DNA of 64,000 bases from Pseudoalteromonas rhizosphaerae (GCF_902498845.1 NZ_CABVLM010000002.1:186001-250000); one strand, 5' to 3'. Numbered from the stretch's first letter, positions 47,195-57,513 are shown. Notes: generated by a model from the letters alone, not told the origin. Numbers and translations: made by a program.

Positions 47195-48982
47195 GTGAGT
47201 GCTCAGCTAAGTATATTAGACAATATATTGCGAAATAGTGAAATAACGACACTGTTTCAACCCATCTTTGATATCGCTGGGCAGCAAATATTAGGTTACG
47301 AAGCATTAAGTCGCGGTCCTAAAAATTGTGCACTAGAGATGCCAAATACGCTTTTTAGTGCTGCAATTGTGCACGATAAAATCTCAGAGCTTGAATTGTT
47401 ATGCCGTTCAAAAGCGATCGAAAATTTTGTAAGGTTAAAACTACAAGGCAAATTATTCTTAAATGTAAGCCCTAAAACCTTACTTGATCCCTGCCATCCG
47501 AAAGGCGAAACATTACACCTAATTAAGCAGTTTGGTTTGGCCGCTAATAGAGTGGTGATTGAAGTTACCGAACAAGAAAAGGTCGATGATGGCTTTTTAT
47601 TGCTGAAAACAATTGCTCATTATCGCCAGCTCGGTTTTTCGATTGCCATCGATGATTTAGGTGCAGGCTACTCAGGATTAAAGCAATGGTCAGAATTATG
47701 TCCTGACTATGTGAAGATTGATCGTTATTTTATTGACCATTGTGATGAAAGCGTGGTTAAAAAAGAATTTTTAAAATCAATTATAGAGTTAGCGAAAGTT
47801 ACCAAAACAGCGGTGATAGCAGAGGGCATAGAGCGGGTTGAAGAACTCAGTTTACTTGAAGGGCTAGGCATTGTGAATGCGCAAGGCTTTTTGCTGGAAC
47901 GACCAAGTTTAAAGCCTAGTTTAGCGTTTGACTCAGCTCAATTACAGCAATTAAGTTTTACTCCACTTAACAATCAGTTTGAGCAATCAATGGCGATAGG
48001 TTGGCTAGCAATCGAACAAGCCCCCATCGACAGTCATACCCGTTGTAAAGATGCGCATAATATTTTTGAAAAAGATAAATCGATTATCAGTCTTGCGGTT
48101 GTAGACGAAAACTTACAGCCGATAGGCTTATTACACAAAGATCAACTGACAGAAGTATTTGCGGCTCCTTATGGCCATGCTTTATATGACAAACAACCGG
48201 TTACGGCACTAATGCATAAGCAACCCTTGGTAGTTGATGAAAATCAGCTACTTGATACTGTTAGTCAGCAAATTACCGAAAATGATTTTGATATTCGCCG
48301 TCATATTGTGATCACTCGCACTGAGCAGTACTTAGGGCTCGCGCCACTGCGGGATATTTTAAAACATATTACGGAAGAGAAAATTCGTCATGCTCAGCAT
48401 GCTAATCCACTAACTATGCTGCCGGGGAATGTTGCAATTAACGAAGCAATTGAGCATAGATTAAGAGCTAAACACAGCTTTGCATTAGCCTATATTGATT
48501 TAAACCACTTTAAGCAGTTCAACGATTTATATGGTTACGCCAGTGGTGATAGCGTTATCAAATTATTGGCCGATGTAACCACCCAAGCTTGTAGTAATGT
48601 GCCCAGTTTTGTTGGTCATATTGGTGGCGATGATTTTATGGTGGTCTTTGATGGTGATGATGCGGCTACAGTATGTAACAACATAATAACTGAGTTTGAG
48701 CTGAAATCTCGTGCATTCTTTACTCCAGAGCATATTGCCAGTGGTGGTTATTGGGCAACTAATCGTGAAGGTGAAAAGCAATTTGTACCTTTACTTACTT
48801 TATCGATTGGCGTTGTTGAACCCGATCTAGAGCAGTGTACTAATAGCCATCAAATTGCTGCATTGGCAACAGATGCTAAAAAAGAAGCAAAACGCTATCG
48901 CCACAGCTATCTATTTTTATGTAAACGACGTGGTCCTGCTTTGGCGGTTGTGCGTTTAAGTCCTGAGAAACAAGTCATATAA
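47195..48982 (+). CDS. EAL-CBS-GGDEF c-di-GMP signalling protein with a GGDDF motif
   Basis: A 595-residue cytosolic protein starting at GTG. It has EAL (about residues 10-245) with all key segments: YEALSRGP, LNVSPKTL, EVTEQE, IDDLGAGYSGLKQW and VKIDRYF. A CBS-pair region (about 265-400) follows, then a GGDEF-type domain (about 405-590). The cyclase signature reads HIGGDDFMVVF, Asp replacing the canonical Glu, with LNHFKQFND and GYASGD otherwise conserved. Phosphodiesterase activity is likely; cyclase activity is doubtful. The CBS pair could bind adenine nucleotides. A solute-binding-protein gene follows after about 80 bases. Confidence 0.85.
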   Translation: MSAQLSILDNILRNSEITTLFQPIFDIAGQQILGYEALSRGPKNCALEMPNTLFSAAIVHDKISELELLCRSKAIENFVRLKLQGKLFLNVSPKTLLDPCHPKGETLHLIKQFGLAANRVVIEVTEQEKVDDGFLLLKTIAHYRQLGFSIAIDDLGAGYSGLKQWSELCPDYVKIDRYFIDHCDESVVKKEFLKSIIELAKVTKTAVIAEGIERVEELSLLEGLGIVNAQGFLLERPSLKPSLAFDSAQLQQLSFTPLNNQFEQSMAIGWLAIEQAPIDSHTRCKDAHNIFEKDKSIISLAVVDENLQPIGLLHKDQLTEVFAAPYGHALYDKQPVTALMHKQPLVVDENQLLDTVSQQITENDFDIRRHIVITRTEQYLGLAPLRDILKHITEEKIRHAQHANPLTMLPGNVAINEAIEHRLRAKHSFALAYIDLNHFKQFNDLYGYASGDSVIKLLADVTTQACSNVPSFVGHIGGDDFMVVFDGDDAATVCNNIITEFELKSRAFFTPEHIASGGYWATNREGEKQFVPLLTLSIGVVEPDLEQCTNSHQIAALATDAKKEAKRYRHSYLFLCKRRGPALAVVRLSPEKQVI

Positions 48983-49063
48983 AATAACGTTAAGTAGGGC
49001 TGTTTTTCTTGAGTATTTATTGCTCAGCGTGTAGCTTTACTAAAACACTAGAAAATAATAATT

Positions 49064-49891
49064 ATGACTAGGTATTTCTTTTCACTCATCTCGCTCTCGG
49101 TACTTATTGTTAGTACCGTATGCAGTGCTAAAACTGCAGCAAAAGAAACGGTCACAATCGCTCAAGAACCTCGAACATTATATAAACGAGATGCATACTT
49201 AAAAGAGTTACTGCAACGTGCGCTTGATGCTGCTAATTATTCAGCCCAGTTAGAATCTGTCGTGGTACATCCTCACCAACAGCGGGCGCTCATAGCCCTT
49301 GGCGATAATAGCGTTGACCTATATTGGAGTATGACCAGCCCAGAACGAGAAACCTTAGCAATACCGATAAAAGTGCCGTTATTTAAAGATTATATTGGTA
49401 AGCGAGCCTTAGTAACTAGGCAGTCGTTTCTTAATCGCTTTGTTGATATCAAGAGTAAAGAGCAACTAAAAGGGTTTACTGCAATTCAAGGGCATGACTG
49501 GCCCGATACCAAAATATTGGCATATAATGATTTATCGGTGCGACCGTTTGCAAATTATCAAGCGATGTTTAATATCGTTTTGACCGGACGAGTTGATTAC
49601 TTTCCTCGCTCCTTCATAGAAGTAAGCTCAGAGTTAAAAGAAGTTAATAAGCAAGCGCTGGTTATTGTGCCAAATTTATATATTAGCTACCCGAGTGCTT
49701 TTTATTACTTTGTGGCCAAACACAAGCCAGAACTTGCAAAAACGCTCAGCGATGGCTTAGCTATTATGCAAAAGAACGGTAGTTTTGATGAGCTATTTAA
49801 CCAGTATTTTGGCGATGATTTAAAGGCCTTGCCATTTGATCCGCAAAACACTGTTGAGATCAAATTAGAGAACCCTTATTTTAATCATTAA
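49064..49891 (+). CDS. Periplasmic solute-binding-like protein (SBP_bac_3 type)
   Basis: A 275-residue protein with a Sec signal peptide (residues 1-22, cut after VCSA) and the two-lobe fold of family-3 solute-binding proteins. The segment YLKELLQRALDAANYSAQLESV is typical for the first lobe, and YYFVAKHKPELAKTLSDGLAIMQKNGSFDELFNQYFG for the C-terminal helix. No transporter permease or ATPase is nearby, so a sensory role, possibly with the upstream c-di-GMP protein, is as likely as transport. The ligand is unknown. It ends in a perfect palindromic terminator. Confidence 0.72.
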   Translation: MTRYFFSLISLSVLIVSTVCSAKTAAKETVTIAQEPRTLYKRDAYLKELLQRALDAANYSAQLESVVVHPHQQRALIALGDNSVDLYWSMTSPERETLAIPIKVPLFKDYIGKRALVTRQSFLNRFVDIKSKEQLKGFTAIQGHDWPDTKILAYNDLSVRPFANYQAMFNIVLTGRVDYFPRSFIEVSSELKEVNKQALVIVPNLYISYPSAFYYFVAKHKPELAKTLSDGLAIMQKNGSFDELFNQYFGDDLKALPFDPQNTVEIKLENPYFNH

Positions 49892-49913
49892 AAAAGGAGC
49901 CTAGGCTCCTTTT
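49892..49913. terminator. Bidirectional terminator before suhB
   Basis: A perfect 22-base palindrome with 11-base arms (AAAAGGAGCCT and its complement) between convergent genes, with A and T runs at its ends for both directions. Confidence 0.85.
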
Positions 49914-49939
49914 AGTATCGATCTGAGTATAACTCGCTA

Positions 49940-50743
49940 TTAGCGAAGTAACGCTTCAGTTAATACTGGGCGAATTTCACGGATCATCGCTTGTGTTAAT
50001 TTCGGTGCGCCACAGATAATATTACCGCTGTGAGCGTAATTATTACCACCGGCAAAATCTACAACCATACCGCCAGCTTCTTTAACCATTAGTTCACCTG
50101 CAGCTGAGTTCCATGGTTTCAAACCAATTTCAAAGAAACCATCAACACGGCCAGCTGCCACGTATGCCATGTCTAGTGCAGAACAACCGGCACGGCGAAT
50201 ATCAGCAGTGTGAACAAACAATGCTTTGAATGCTTCAGTATACGCATCCATATGGTGTTTGTTTTTGAATGGGAAACCAGTGGCAAGAACAGTACCAGAA
50301 AGAACGGTAGTTTTACTTACACGAAGACGTTTGCTATTTAGCTGTGCGCCTTGACCACGAGAAGCGGTGAAAAGCTCGCCACGAATTGGATCGTAGATAA
50401 CAGCTTGGTCTAGACGACCTTTAACTTTAAGTGCGATAGAAACCGCGTAATGAGGGATGCCTTTGATGAAGTTTGTAGTGCCATCAATAGGATCAACAAT
50501 CCATTGGTAATCTGCATCTTTACCTACGTGCTCACCTAACTCTTCACCAACAATAGAGTGAGTAGGGTAAGATTGTAAAATAGTGTCGCGAATTACGGCT
50601 TCGGCTTCTTTATCAATATTCGTTACTAAATCATTAGTGCCTTTTTGTTGCACTTCAACTTTTGATAAATCTTCGCCAGCGCGAAGTAAAATTTTGCCTG
50701 CGTTACGCGCAGCGCGAACCGCAATGTTTAACATTGGATGCAT
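49940..50743 (-). CDS. suhB: Inositol-1-monophosphatase family protein SuhB
   Basis: A 267-residue Mg-dependent phosphatase of the IMPase family. SuhB also binds RNA polymerase/NusA and promotes rRNA antitermination in E. coli. It shows the metal sites GEELGEH and IDPIDGTTNFIKGIPHY, and the C-terminal motif KPWNSAAGELMVKEAGG, where Asn-Ser-Ala replaces the common WDxAAG. It starts MHPMLNIAVRAARNAGKIL, as in E. coli SuhB. It is divergent from trmJ, the order seen upstream of isc operons in many Gammaproteobacteria. Confidence 0.92.
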   Translation of the reverse strand: MHPMLNIAVRAARNAGKILLRAGEDLSKVEVQQKGTNDLVTNIDKEAEAVIRDTILQSYPTHSIVGEELGEHVGKDADYQWIVDPIDGTTNFIKGIPHYAVSIALKVKGRLDQAVIYDPIRGELFTASRGQGAQLNSKRLRVSKTTVLSGTVLATGFPFKNKHHMDAYTEAFKALFVHTADIRRAGCSALDMAYVAAGRVDGFFEIGLKPWNSAAGELMVKEAGGMVVDFAGGNNYAHSGNIICGAPKLTQAMIREIRPVLTEALLR

Positions 50744-50944
50744 GGTATTACCTTTGGGTTGTAAAAGAACGTGTATATATTTCTATATATTTCAGCCGGC
50801 GTATTCTAGCGATTTTTGACACAAAGTAAACAATAAACCCCAAAAATTTTTGAGTGTTTTTTGTACTGTGTTGAGTTGCAAGGTAAAAATTACAAGACAA
50901 AAGCCAGCATTGATCGTTGATACATAAAATTCCCCATATTTATT

Positions 50945-50974
50945 ACCTAGAACCTAGAACCTAGAACCTAGAAT
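50945..50974 (+). repeat. Heptamer array, unit AGAACCT (about 4 copies)
   Basis: A short array of the same 7-bp unit as at 10306, in the divergent suhB-trmJ intergenic region. It ends with one altered base (GAAT). Confidence 0.9.
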
Positions 50975-51040
50975 CTTTGCTGCTTACAGCTTTTCTCTAT
51001 GTTATAATTCGCGCAATTTTTTGGTATGAGTTAAACAGTA

Positions 51041-51763
51041 ATGATCTTAGATGACATCCGCATTGTTTTAGTAAACACCTCGCATTCAGGTAACATCGGC
51101 TCAGCGGCGCGCGCGATGAAAACCATGGGCTTATCAAAACTGTATTTAGTTGATCCAGCGTGTGAAGTTGATAGCCACGCCAGCGCATTAGCGGCTGGTG
51201 CAACTGATGTGCTAGGTAATGCGGTGATAGTTGACACAGTTGCTGAAGCGATTGCAGGTTGTGCTCTAACTATTGGTACTAGCGCCCGTTCACGTACTTT
51301 ATCGTGGCCTATGGTGGAACCACGTGAATGTGGTGAGAAGCTAGTTGCCGAAGCTGTTACTGGTCCTGTAGCATTAGTTTTTGGCCGCGAAAACAGTGGC
51401 TTAAGTAATGAAGAACTGCAACTGTGCAACTACCATGTGTGTATTCCGGCTAATCCTGAATACAGCTCGCTTAATTTAGCAATGGCTGTGCAGACCTTAT
51501 GTTACGAAACGCGTATGGCATTTTTAAATCAACAACCAAAAGCCACGCCAGTAGATGATGCTGTGTATCCAAGCTCAAAACAAACCGAGTTATTTTACGA
51601 ACACTTAGAACAAACCTTACTGGAAACAGGCTTTATTATTAAGCAGCATCCGGGCATGGTAATGACTAAGCTACGTCGTTTATTTAACCGTGCACGCCCA
51701 GAAGATGCAGAGCTAAATATCTTGCGCGGTATTTTAACCTCAATAAATAAGTCTACTAAATAA
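51041..51763 (+). CDS. trmJ: tRNA (cytidine/uridine-2'-O)-methyltransferase TrmJ
   Basis: A 240-residue SPOUT methyltransferase that 2'-O-methylates position 32 of tRNAs. Knot-forming motifs are present: [35 protein letters not shown] and [18 protein letters not shown]-terminal helical extension follows. Its usual place is just upstream of iscR, as here. Confidence 0.94.
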   Translation: MILDDIRIVLVNTSHSGNIGSAARAMKTMGLSKLYLVDPACEVDSHASALAAGATDVLGNAVIVDTVAEAIAGCALTIGTSARSRTLSWPMVEPRECGEKLVAEAVTGPVALVFGRENSGLSNEELQLCNYHVCIPANPEYSSLNLAMAVQTLCYETRMAFLNQQPKATPVDDAVYPSSKQTELFYEHLEQTLLETGFIIKQHPGMVMTKLRRLFNRARPEDAELNILRGILTSINKSTK

Positions 51764-51791
51764 GCGAAAGTTATAAGACTATTTGCCGCTA

Positions 51792-51816
51792 ATACTTGAC
51801 TAAATTACTCAGGTAA
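51792..51816 (+). promoter_or_regulatory. IscR type-1 site 1, overlapping a promoter
   Basis: A 25-base site of the form ATAC-TTGACT...CAGGTAA resembling the [2Fe-2S]-IscR type-1 consensus. Its TTGACT also serves as a -35 box, with TACAAT 16 bases on as -10. The right half is imperfect. Confidence 0.65.
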
Positions 51817-51830
51817 TTACAATGAACACA

Positions 51831-51855
51831 GTACTTGACTAAAACAGTCGGGTAT
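51831..51855 (+). promoter_or_regulatory. IscR type-1 site 2 (best match)
   Basis: GTACTTGACTAAAACAGTC followed by GGGTAT fits the type-1 IscR palindrome closely: TTGACT and AGTCGGG halves around an AT core. Its TTGACT could also be a -35 hexamer. It lies upstream of the heptamer array. Confidence 0.8.
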
Positions 51856-51929
51856 TGAAGTTAATTGAGGGGCTAGGAAGATATAGGCACTAGGAATAGC
51901 TTGACTAGAATCGAGCTATATAAACTTTG

Positions 51930-51996
51930 TAGAACCTAGAACCTAGAACCTAGAACCTAGAACCTAGAACCTAGAACCTAGAACCTAGAACCTAGA
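51930..51996 (+). repeat. Heptamer array, unit AGAACCT (about 9.5 copies), in the iscR promoter region
   Basis: The array sits between IscR sites 2 and 3 and so separates a distal from a proximal promoter unit. The preceding bases CTTTGTAGAACC are shared with the array at 63895. Confidence 0.95.
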
Positions 51997-52005
51997 CTTT
52001 ATTTA

Positions 52006-52030
52006 ATACTTGACTATTTTACTCTGGTAA
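52006..52030 (+). promoter_or_regulatory. IscR type-1 site 3, overlapping the proximal iscR promoter
   Basis: ATACTTGACTATTTTACTC followed by TGGTAA matches the type-1 site layout. It contains a -35 TTGACT with TAAAAT 16 bases downstream as -10, about 30 bases before the iscR ATG. IscR binding here would block polymerase and give autorepression. Confidence 0.75.
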
Positions 52031-52062
52031 TTAAAATTTGCACTCTTTAGTGCGGGGGCTCC

Positions 52063-52554
52063 ATGAAGTTAACATCAAAAGGCAGGTATGCCGTCACAGC
52101 GATGCTGGATGTTGCGCTACATACAAATGTAGGGCCAGTTCCCCTTGCTGATATTTCAGAACGACAAGAAATTTCTTTGTCGTATCTAGAGCAGTTATTT
52201 GCCCGGTTACGTAAAAGTGGTTTAGTCAGCTCTGTGCGTGGACCTGGTGGTGGTTATTTACTCGGTCGAGAAACGCATGCAATTTCGGTTGGTGATGTGA
52301 TCAACGCCGTTGATGAATCAATAGATGCAACCCGATGCCATGGTGCAACGGGCGGCTGTCAAAGCGGAATGCGGTGTTTAACTCACACCCTATGGTCTGA
52401 TCTAAGTACCAGAATAGAAGACTTTTTAAACGGTATTACCCTTGCTGAATTGGTGGAAAAGTCAGATGTGAAGGAAGTTTCATCTCGCCAAGATAACAGC
52501 GTTAATAATGCACTTAAGCAATTGGAAAATATTCAAGTAAGCTGCCAACTATAA
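52063..52554 (+). CDS. iscR: Iron-sulfur cluster regulator IscR
   Basis: A 163-residue Rrf2-family winged-helix regulator. The DNA-binding part is [19 protein letters not shown]...[35 protein letters not shown]. The cluster ligands are the three Cys in [14 protein letters not shown] (C-x5-C-x5-C) with a following His (LTH). With a [2Fe-2S] cluster it represses its own operon at type-1 sites, three of which lie upstream. It is the first gene of iscRSUA-hscBA-fdx. Confidence 0.96.
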   Translation: MKLTSKGRYAVTAMLDVALHTNVGPVPLADISERQEISLSYLEQLFARLRKSGLVSSVRGPGGGYLLGRETHAISVGDVINAVDESIDATRCHGATGGCQSGMRCLTHTLWSDLSTRIEDFLNGITLAELVEKSDVKEVSSRQDNSVNNALKQLENIQVSCQL

Positions 52555-52577
52555 GTTGGCGTCCAGCGGAGAAAGAA

Positions 52578-53795
52578 ATGAAGTTACCGATTTATTTAGA
52601 TTACGCAGCAACCACGCCAGTTGACGAGCGTGTAGCAAAAGAAATGATGCAATGCCTAACAATGGATGGCAATTTTGGTAACCCTGCATCACGTTCACAC
52701 CGTTTTGGTTGGCAAGCTGAAGAAGCGATTGATCAAGCTCGTACTGATATCGCAGATTTAATTAACGCAGACCCACGTGAAATCGTTTTCACTTCGGGTG
52801 CGACAGAATCAAACAACCTTGCAATTAAAGGCGCAGCACAGTTTTATAAAAAGAAAGGTAAGCACGTTATTACCGCTAAAACTGAGCATAAAGCAGTGAT
52901 CGACACCTGTCGTGAGCTAGAGCGTCAAGGGTTTGAAGTAACCTATATGGACGTTGAAGAAAACGGCCTACTTGATTTACAAAAATTAGCCGACACAATG
53001 CGCGATGACACAGTATTAGTGAGCATTATGCATGTAAACAACGAGCTAGGTGTAATTCAAGATATCGCGACTATTGGCGAAATGTGTCGCGAACGTAAAA
53101 TCATGTTCCACGTTGATGCTGCACAAAGTGCCGGTAAAGTTTTAATCGACGTGCAACAGCTTAAAGTTGATTTTATGTCTTTCTCAGCGCACAAAGTATA
53201 TGGCCCGAAAGGTATCGGTGCATTGTATGTTCGCCGTAAACCGCGTGCTCGTTTAGAAGCACAAATGCATGGTGGTGGTCATGAGCGTGGAATGCGCTCT
53301 GGTACGCTAGCGACTCACCAGTTGGTTGGTATGGGTGCTGCATTTAGAATTGCCAAACAAGATTTCGAAAAAGATCATGCTCACATCAGCGCGCTTCGTA
53401 AGCGTTTAATTGATGGCATTATGGCTGATATGGATGAAGTGTACTTTAACGGTACGCCGGACCAATCAGTACCAGGAATAATTAACATCAGCTTTAACTT
53501 TGTTGAAGGTGAGTCGTTATTGATGGCTGTTAAAGATATTGCTGTATCATCAGGTTCTGCCTGTACTTCAGCAAGTTTAGAGCCTTCTTATGTATTACGT
53601 GCGCTTGGCCGCAACGATGAATTAGCACACAGCTCAATTCGTTTTAGTATTGGTCGTTTTACCACCGAAGAAGAGATTGATTATACCGTCAATTTAATGA
53701 AAAACTCTATCGGTCGCTTACGTGAGATGTCTCCTCTTTGGGAAATGCATCAAGAGGGTGTTGATTTAGATTCAGTTGAATGGGCTCATCATTAA
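52578..53795 (+). CDS. iscS: Cysteine desulfurase IscS
   Basis: A 405-residue PLP enzyme that supplies sulfur from cysteine for cluster assembly and tRNA thiolation. It begins [16 protein letters not shown]. The PLP lysine is in [20 protein letters not shown], and the persulfide Cys is in [22 protein letters not shown]. The C-terminus [21 protein letters not shown] is the IscU-contact tail typical of IscS. It starts 23 bases after iscR. Confidence 0.97.
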   Translation: MKLPIYLDYAATTPVDERVAKEMMQCLTMDGNFGNPASRSHRFGWQAEEAIDQARTDIADLINADPREIVFTSGATESNNLAIKGAAQFYKKKGKHVITAKTEHKAVIDTCRELERQGFEVTYMDVEENGLLDLQKLADTMRDDTVLVSIMHVNNELGVIQDIATIGEMCRERKIMFHVDAAQSAGKVLIDVQQLKVDFMSFSAHKVYGPKGIGALYVRRKPRARLEAQMHGGGHERGMRSGTLATHQLVGMGAAFRIAKQDFEKDHAHISALRKRLIDGIMADMDEVYFNGTPDQSVPGIINISFNFVEGESLLMAVKDIAVSSGSACTSASLEPSYVLRALGRNDELAHSSIRFSIGRFTTEEEIDYTVNLMKNSIGRLREMSPLWEMHQEGVDLDSVEWAHH

Positions 53796-53835
53796 TTGAC
53801 GAGCACATCCACTAGCAGGTAATGAGGATAGAATT

Positions 53836-54219
53836 ATGGCGTATAGTGATAAAGTAATCGATCATGTTGAAAACCCACGTAACGTAGGTGTATTAGACAA
53901 AAATGATCCATCAGTAGCAACGGGTATGGTTGGCGCACCAGCATGTGGTGACGTAATGAAGCTGCAAATTAAAGTATCAGCTGCAGGCATAATTGAAGAT
54001 GCTAAATTCAAAACATACGGTTGTGGTAGCGCAATTGCTTCATCGTCACTTGTAACAGAGTGGGTTAAAGGCAAGACATTAGATGAAGCTGCAATGATCA
54101 AAAACACTGATATCAGTGCTGAGCTTGAATTGCCTCCAGTGAAAATTCACTGTTCAATTTTAGCTGAAGATGCAATTCAAGCAGCAATTGCAGATTACAA
54201 AAGTAAACAAGCGAAGTAA
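53836..54219 (+). CDS. iscU: Iron-sulfur cluster scaffold IscU
   Basis: A 127-residue scaffold on which [2Fe-2S] clusters are built. The three ligand Cys are in GAPACGDVMKLQI, KTYGCGSAIASSS and KIHCSILAEDAI, and the assisting Asp is in ACGD. The HscA recognition motif LPPVK lies directly before the third Cys. Length is standard. Confidence 0.97.
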   Translation: MAYSDKVIDHVENPRNVGVLDKNDPSVATGMVGAPACGDVMKLQIKVSAAGIIEDAKFKTYGCGSAIASSSLVTEWVKGKTLDEAAMIKNTDISAELELPPVKIHCSILAEDAIQAAIADYKSKQAK

Positions 54220-54229
54220 GAGATAAATC

Positions 54230-54553
54230 ATGGCAGTGACATTGACAGAAGCGGCAGTAAACCGCGTAGAATCATTTTTAGCAAATCGCGGAAAAGGCTT
54301 AGGCCTGCGCGTAGGCATTAAAACGACGGGCTGTTCAGGTCTTGCATATGTTCTTGAGTTTGTTGACGAGTTATCTGAAGGCGACGAAGTATTTGAATCT
54401 AAAGGGGTTAAAGTAATCGTCGACGCTAAAAGCTTAGTTTATATTGATGGCACCGAGCTTGATTACACTAAAGAAGGTTTGAACGAAGGGTTTAAATTTA
54501 TTAACCCAAATCAAGCTGATGAGTGTGGTTGTGGCGAAAGTTTCACAGTATAA
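54230..54553 (+). CDS. iscA: A-type iron-sulfur carrier IscA
   Basis: A 107-residue HesB/IscA-family cluster carrier with the three conserved Cys in TTGCSGLAY and [10 protein letters not shown]. It starts 10 bases after iscU. Confidence 0.96.
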   Translation: MAVTLTEAAVNRVESFLANRGKGLGLRVGIKTTGCSGLAYVLEFVDELSEGDEVFESKGVKVIVDAKSLVYIDGTELDYTKEGLNEGFKFINPNQADECGCGESFTV

Positions 54554-54645
54554 ACAATAAAGTGATTGTACTCTTAAGCCCTGCACCTGTAGGGCTTTGT
54601 TCTATCTGAATTTTAAGCCAATAGATTGTTGGCATGGTTGGAATT

Positions 54646-55173
54646 ATGCGCTATTTTGAATTGTTTGCGATACCCGTTGATTACAATGTAGATTTGGCAA
54701 AAGTAACTAAGAATTACCTCGAACTCCAGCGTGCCGTTCATCCAGATCGCCATGCCAATGCCAGCAGCCGTGATAAGTTATTAGCCGTACAAAATACCGC
54801 AGAAATTAATGATGCCTTACAAATTTTAAAGCATCCGGTAAAACGCGCAGAATATATGCTGAGTGAATTGGGTGTTGATATTCGTGCCGAGCAGCAAACA
54901 CTACAAGATCCACTCTTTTTAATGCAGCAAATGGAATTACGTGAAGAGCTTGAAGAGCTAAGCACAAGCGATGATCCAGACACAGCGATTGCTCAGTTCG
55001 AGAAGCAAATAAAACAATTAGACAGCCAATACAGCGCGCAACTTGCTGAGCAATTGGCAAGTAATGACGAGCAGCAATGGCAGTTAGCCGCTGATAGCAT
55101 TCGAAAATTAAAGTTCGTGTATAAATTACGAGATGAATTAGAGCGTATTGAAGACAGTTTATTCGACGATTAA
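54646..55173 (+). CDS. hscB: Co-chaperone HscB (J-domain)
   Basis: A J-protein that recruits IscU to HscA and stimulates its ATPase. The family N-terminus is MRYFELFAIP, so ATG 54646 is preferred over GTG/ATG forms from 54634. The J-domain HPD motif is VHPDRHA, and the C-terminal three-helix IscU-binding domain follows from about residue 85. About 175 residues, normal. Confidence 0.93.
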   Translation: MRYFELFAIPVDYNVDLAKVTKNYLELQRAVHPDRHANASSRDKLLAVQNTAEINDALQILKHPVKRAEYMLSELGVDIRAEQQTLQDPLFLMQQMELREELEELSTSDDPDTAIAQFEKQIKQLDSQYSAQLAEQLASNDEQQWQLAADSIRKLKFVYKLRDELERIEDSLFDD

Positions 55174-55224
55174 TTATCTAACTTACTGCACCATTGGTAA
55201 GTCAAACAAGAGTTAAAGATCATT

Positions 55225-57087
55225 ATGGCATTATTGCAGATTGCTGAGCCGGGGCAGAGCGCGGCACCACATGAACATAAGTTAGCAATTGGTATTGACC
55301 TTGGTACTACCAACTCACTTGTTGCGACAGTACAAAGTGGCGAAGCCCGTACATTAACCGATGTTAATGGCGCAGCCATGTTACCGTCTGTTGTACGTTA
55401 CGCCGCTGATGGTATAACAGTAGGCGAACTTGCCGCTCAAGCTGCAACACAAGATCCTGTAAATACTTTAATTTCAGTTAAACGTTTTTTAGGTAAAACT
55501 CAAGCTGAAATAGAGCAAAGCTACGGCCAATTACCGTATGATTTTTGTCAGCATGATGGCGCATTAGCGATTACCACCGCGGCTGGCAACATCAGCCCAA
55601 TCACCGCATCAAGCGATATTTTAAAAGCATTAAAGCAACGCGCCGAAGAAAGCTTTGCAGGGCAAGATATTTTAGGTGCCGTGATCACAGTACCTGCTTA
55701 TTTTGATGATGCACAGCGCCAAAGCACCAAAGATGCCGCAGAGCTTGCTGGTATTAATGTACTGCGTTTATTAAATGAGCCAACTGCAGCCGCGGTTGCT
55801 TATGGTTTAGATTCAGGCCAAGAAGGTATTATCGCAGTTTATGATTTAGGCGGCGGTACCTTTGATATTTCAATCTTGCGTTTAAACCAAGGTGTATTTG
55901 AAGTACTAGCAACCGGTGGTGATTCAAGCCTAGGTGGCGATGATTTTGACTCATTATTAGTGGATCATTTTAAACGTGAAACCGGTGTGATGACGCTATC
56001 TCCATCAGTATTACGCTTATTTATTAATAAAGCTAAAGCTTGTAAAGAAGCACTAAGCCAATATGCTAAAGTGAATGTTGGTCTTGAGTTTGATGATGAA
56101 AAATACACGGTTGAAGTCACTCGCGAAAAGTTTGAAGAACTAGCCATGGTGCTGGTGAAAAAAACACTCCGTTCGTGTCGCCGTGCAGTTAAAGATGCTG
56201 GTATTACAAACGACGAAGTGCTGCAAGTAGTTATGGTCGGCGGTTCAACCCGTATGCCAATCGTACGTAACCAAGTCGCTGAGTTTTTTAATAAAGAGCC
56301 GCTTACCTCTATTGATCCGGACCGTGTCGTTGCACTTGGTGCAGCATTACAAGCGGATGTGTTAGTGGGCAACAAGCCTGATTCAGACATGTTGTTACTT
56401 GATGTATTACCACTGTCGCTTGGCCTTGAGACTATGGGCGGCTTAGTGGAAAAGATTATTCCGCGTAATACCACTATACCTGTAGCACGAGCACAAGAGT
56501 TTACCACTTTTAAAGATGGTCAAACTGCAATGTCTCTGCATGTATTGCAAGGTGAACGAGAGCTAGTTGATGATTGCCGTTCGTTGGCTAAATTTAGCTT
56601 AAAAGGTATTCCACCAATGGCAGCCGGTGCGGCGCATATTCGTGTGACCTTTAAAGTCGATGCCGATGGCTTACTTAGCGTATCTGCAATGGAAAAATCA
56701 ACTGGCGTACAAGCTGAAATCCAGGTTAAACCATCGTTTGGTTTGTCAGATGACCAAGTAGCTAATATGCTTAAAGAGTCGATGACTAATGCCAAAGATG
56801 ATATGCAAGCGCGTATGCTCAAAGAGCAACAAGTTGAAGCATTGCGTGTTATCGAAGCACTTTATGCATCATTAGCAACAGACAGTGCTTTACTTGCTGA
56901 ACATGAATTAACTAACTTGAACGCTGAAATAGCGAAGCTAGTTACAGTTCGTGAGACAGCTACCGAGCCAAATCAAATAAAAGCAGCCATTGAGAAAGTT
57001 GATAACGCCAGCAGTAAATTTGCTGAGTTAAGAATGGATGCATCGATCAAAAAAGCACTGCAAGGGCAGTCAGTAGACAACGTTTAA
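55225..57087 (+). CDS. hscA: Hsp70-type chaperone HscA
   Basis: A 620-residue specialised Hsp70 that drives cluster release from IscU. ATPase motifs are [56 protein letters not shown] and [13 protein letters not shown]. The substrate-binding domain starts near [17 protein letters not shown]. It lacks the long DnaK lid tail (EEVD-like). It is followed by fdx after 11 bases. Confidence 0.96.
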   Translation: MALLQIAEPGQSAAPHEHKLAIGIDLGTTNSLVATVQSGEARTLTDVNGAAMLPSVVRYAADGITVGELAAQAATQDPVNTLISVKRFLGKTQAEIEQSYGQLPYDFCQHDGALAITTAAGNISPITASSDILKALKQRAEESFAGQDILGAVITVPAYFDDAQRQSTKDAAELAGINVLRLLNEPTAAAVAYGLDSGQEGIIAVYDLGGGTFDISILRLNQGVFEVLATGGDSSLGGDDFDSLLVDHFKRETGVMTLSPSVLRLFINKAKACKEALSQYAKVNVGLEFDDEKYTVEVTREKFEELAMVLVKKTLRSCRRAVKDAGITNDEVLQVVMVGGSTRMPIVRNQVAEFFNKEPLTSIDPDRVVALGAALQADVLVGNKPDSDMLLLDVLPLSLGLETMGGLVEKIIPRNTTIPVARAQEFTTFKDGQTAMSLHVLQGERELVDDCRSLAKFSLKGIPPMAAGAAHIRVTFKVDADGLLSVSAMEKSTGVQAEIQVKPSFGLSDDQVANMLKESMTNAKDDMQARMLKEQQVEALRVIEALYASLATDSALLAEHELTNLNAEIAKLVTVRETATEPNQIKAAIEKVDNASSKFAELRMDASIKKALQGQSVDNV

Positions 57088-57098
57088 AAGAGGTTAGA

Positions 57099-57437
57099 AT
57101 GCCACAAATTATTTTTCTTCCCCATCCGGAATTATGTCCTGACGGCGCTGCAATTGATGCACCAAGTGGTGAAACAGTTCTTAATGTTGCACTTAAAAAC
57201 GGTATCAGTATTCCACATGCTTGTGAAAAGTCATGTGCGTGTACCACTTGTCATTTAGTTATTCGTGAAGGTTTTGACTCACTTGACGAAAGTGACGAGC
57301 TTGAAGACGACATGCTAGATAAAGCATGGGGTTTAGAGCCTGAATCACGCCTAGGTTGCCAAGCAATCATCCGTGATGAAGACTTAATAGTTGAAATACC
57401 GAAGTACAATCTCAATATCGTTAATGAAGAGCATTGA
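57099..57437 (+). CDS. fdx: Isc-type [2Fe-2S] ferredoxin
   Basis: A 112-residue adrenodoxin-like ferredoxin that supplies electrons for cluster assembly. Ligands are in HACEKSCACTTCH (Cys-x5-Cys-x2-Cys) and RLGCQAII. Last gene of the isc operon; no iscX follows, only a terminator and repeats. Confidence 0.96.
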   Translation: MPQIIFLPHPELCPDGAAIDAPSGETVLNVALKNGISIPHACEKSCACTTCHLVIREGFDSLDESDELEDDMLDKAWGLEPESRLGCQAIIRDEDLIVEIPKYNLNIVNEEH

Positions 57438-57477
57438 TTTAAAGCGCAGCTATAAGTTGTAAGCCTTAAGCTTTAAA

Positions 57478-57513
57478 GAAAACACCGCGCTCAATTTGAA
57501 CGCGGTGTTTTTG
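57478..57513 (+). terminator. Terminator of the isc operon
   Basis: Arms AACACCGCG / CGCGGTGTT with a ~11-base loop and five T after, 41 bases past the fdx stop. Confidence 0.88.
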
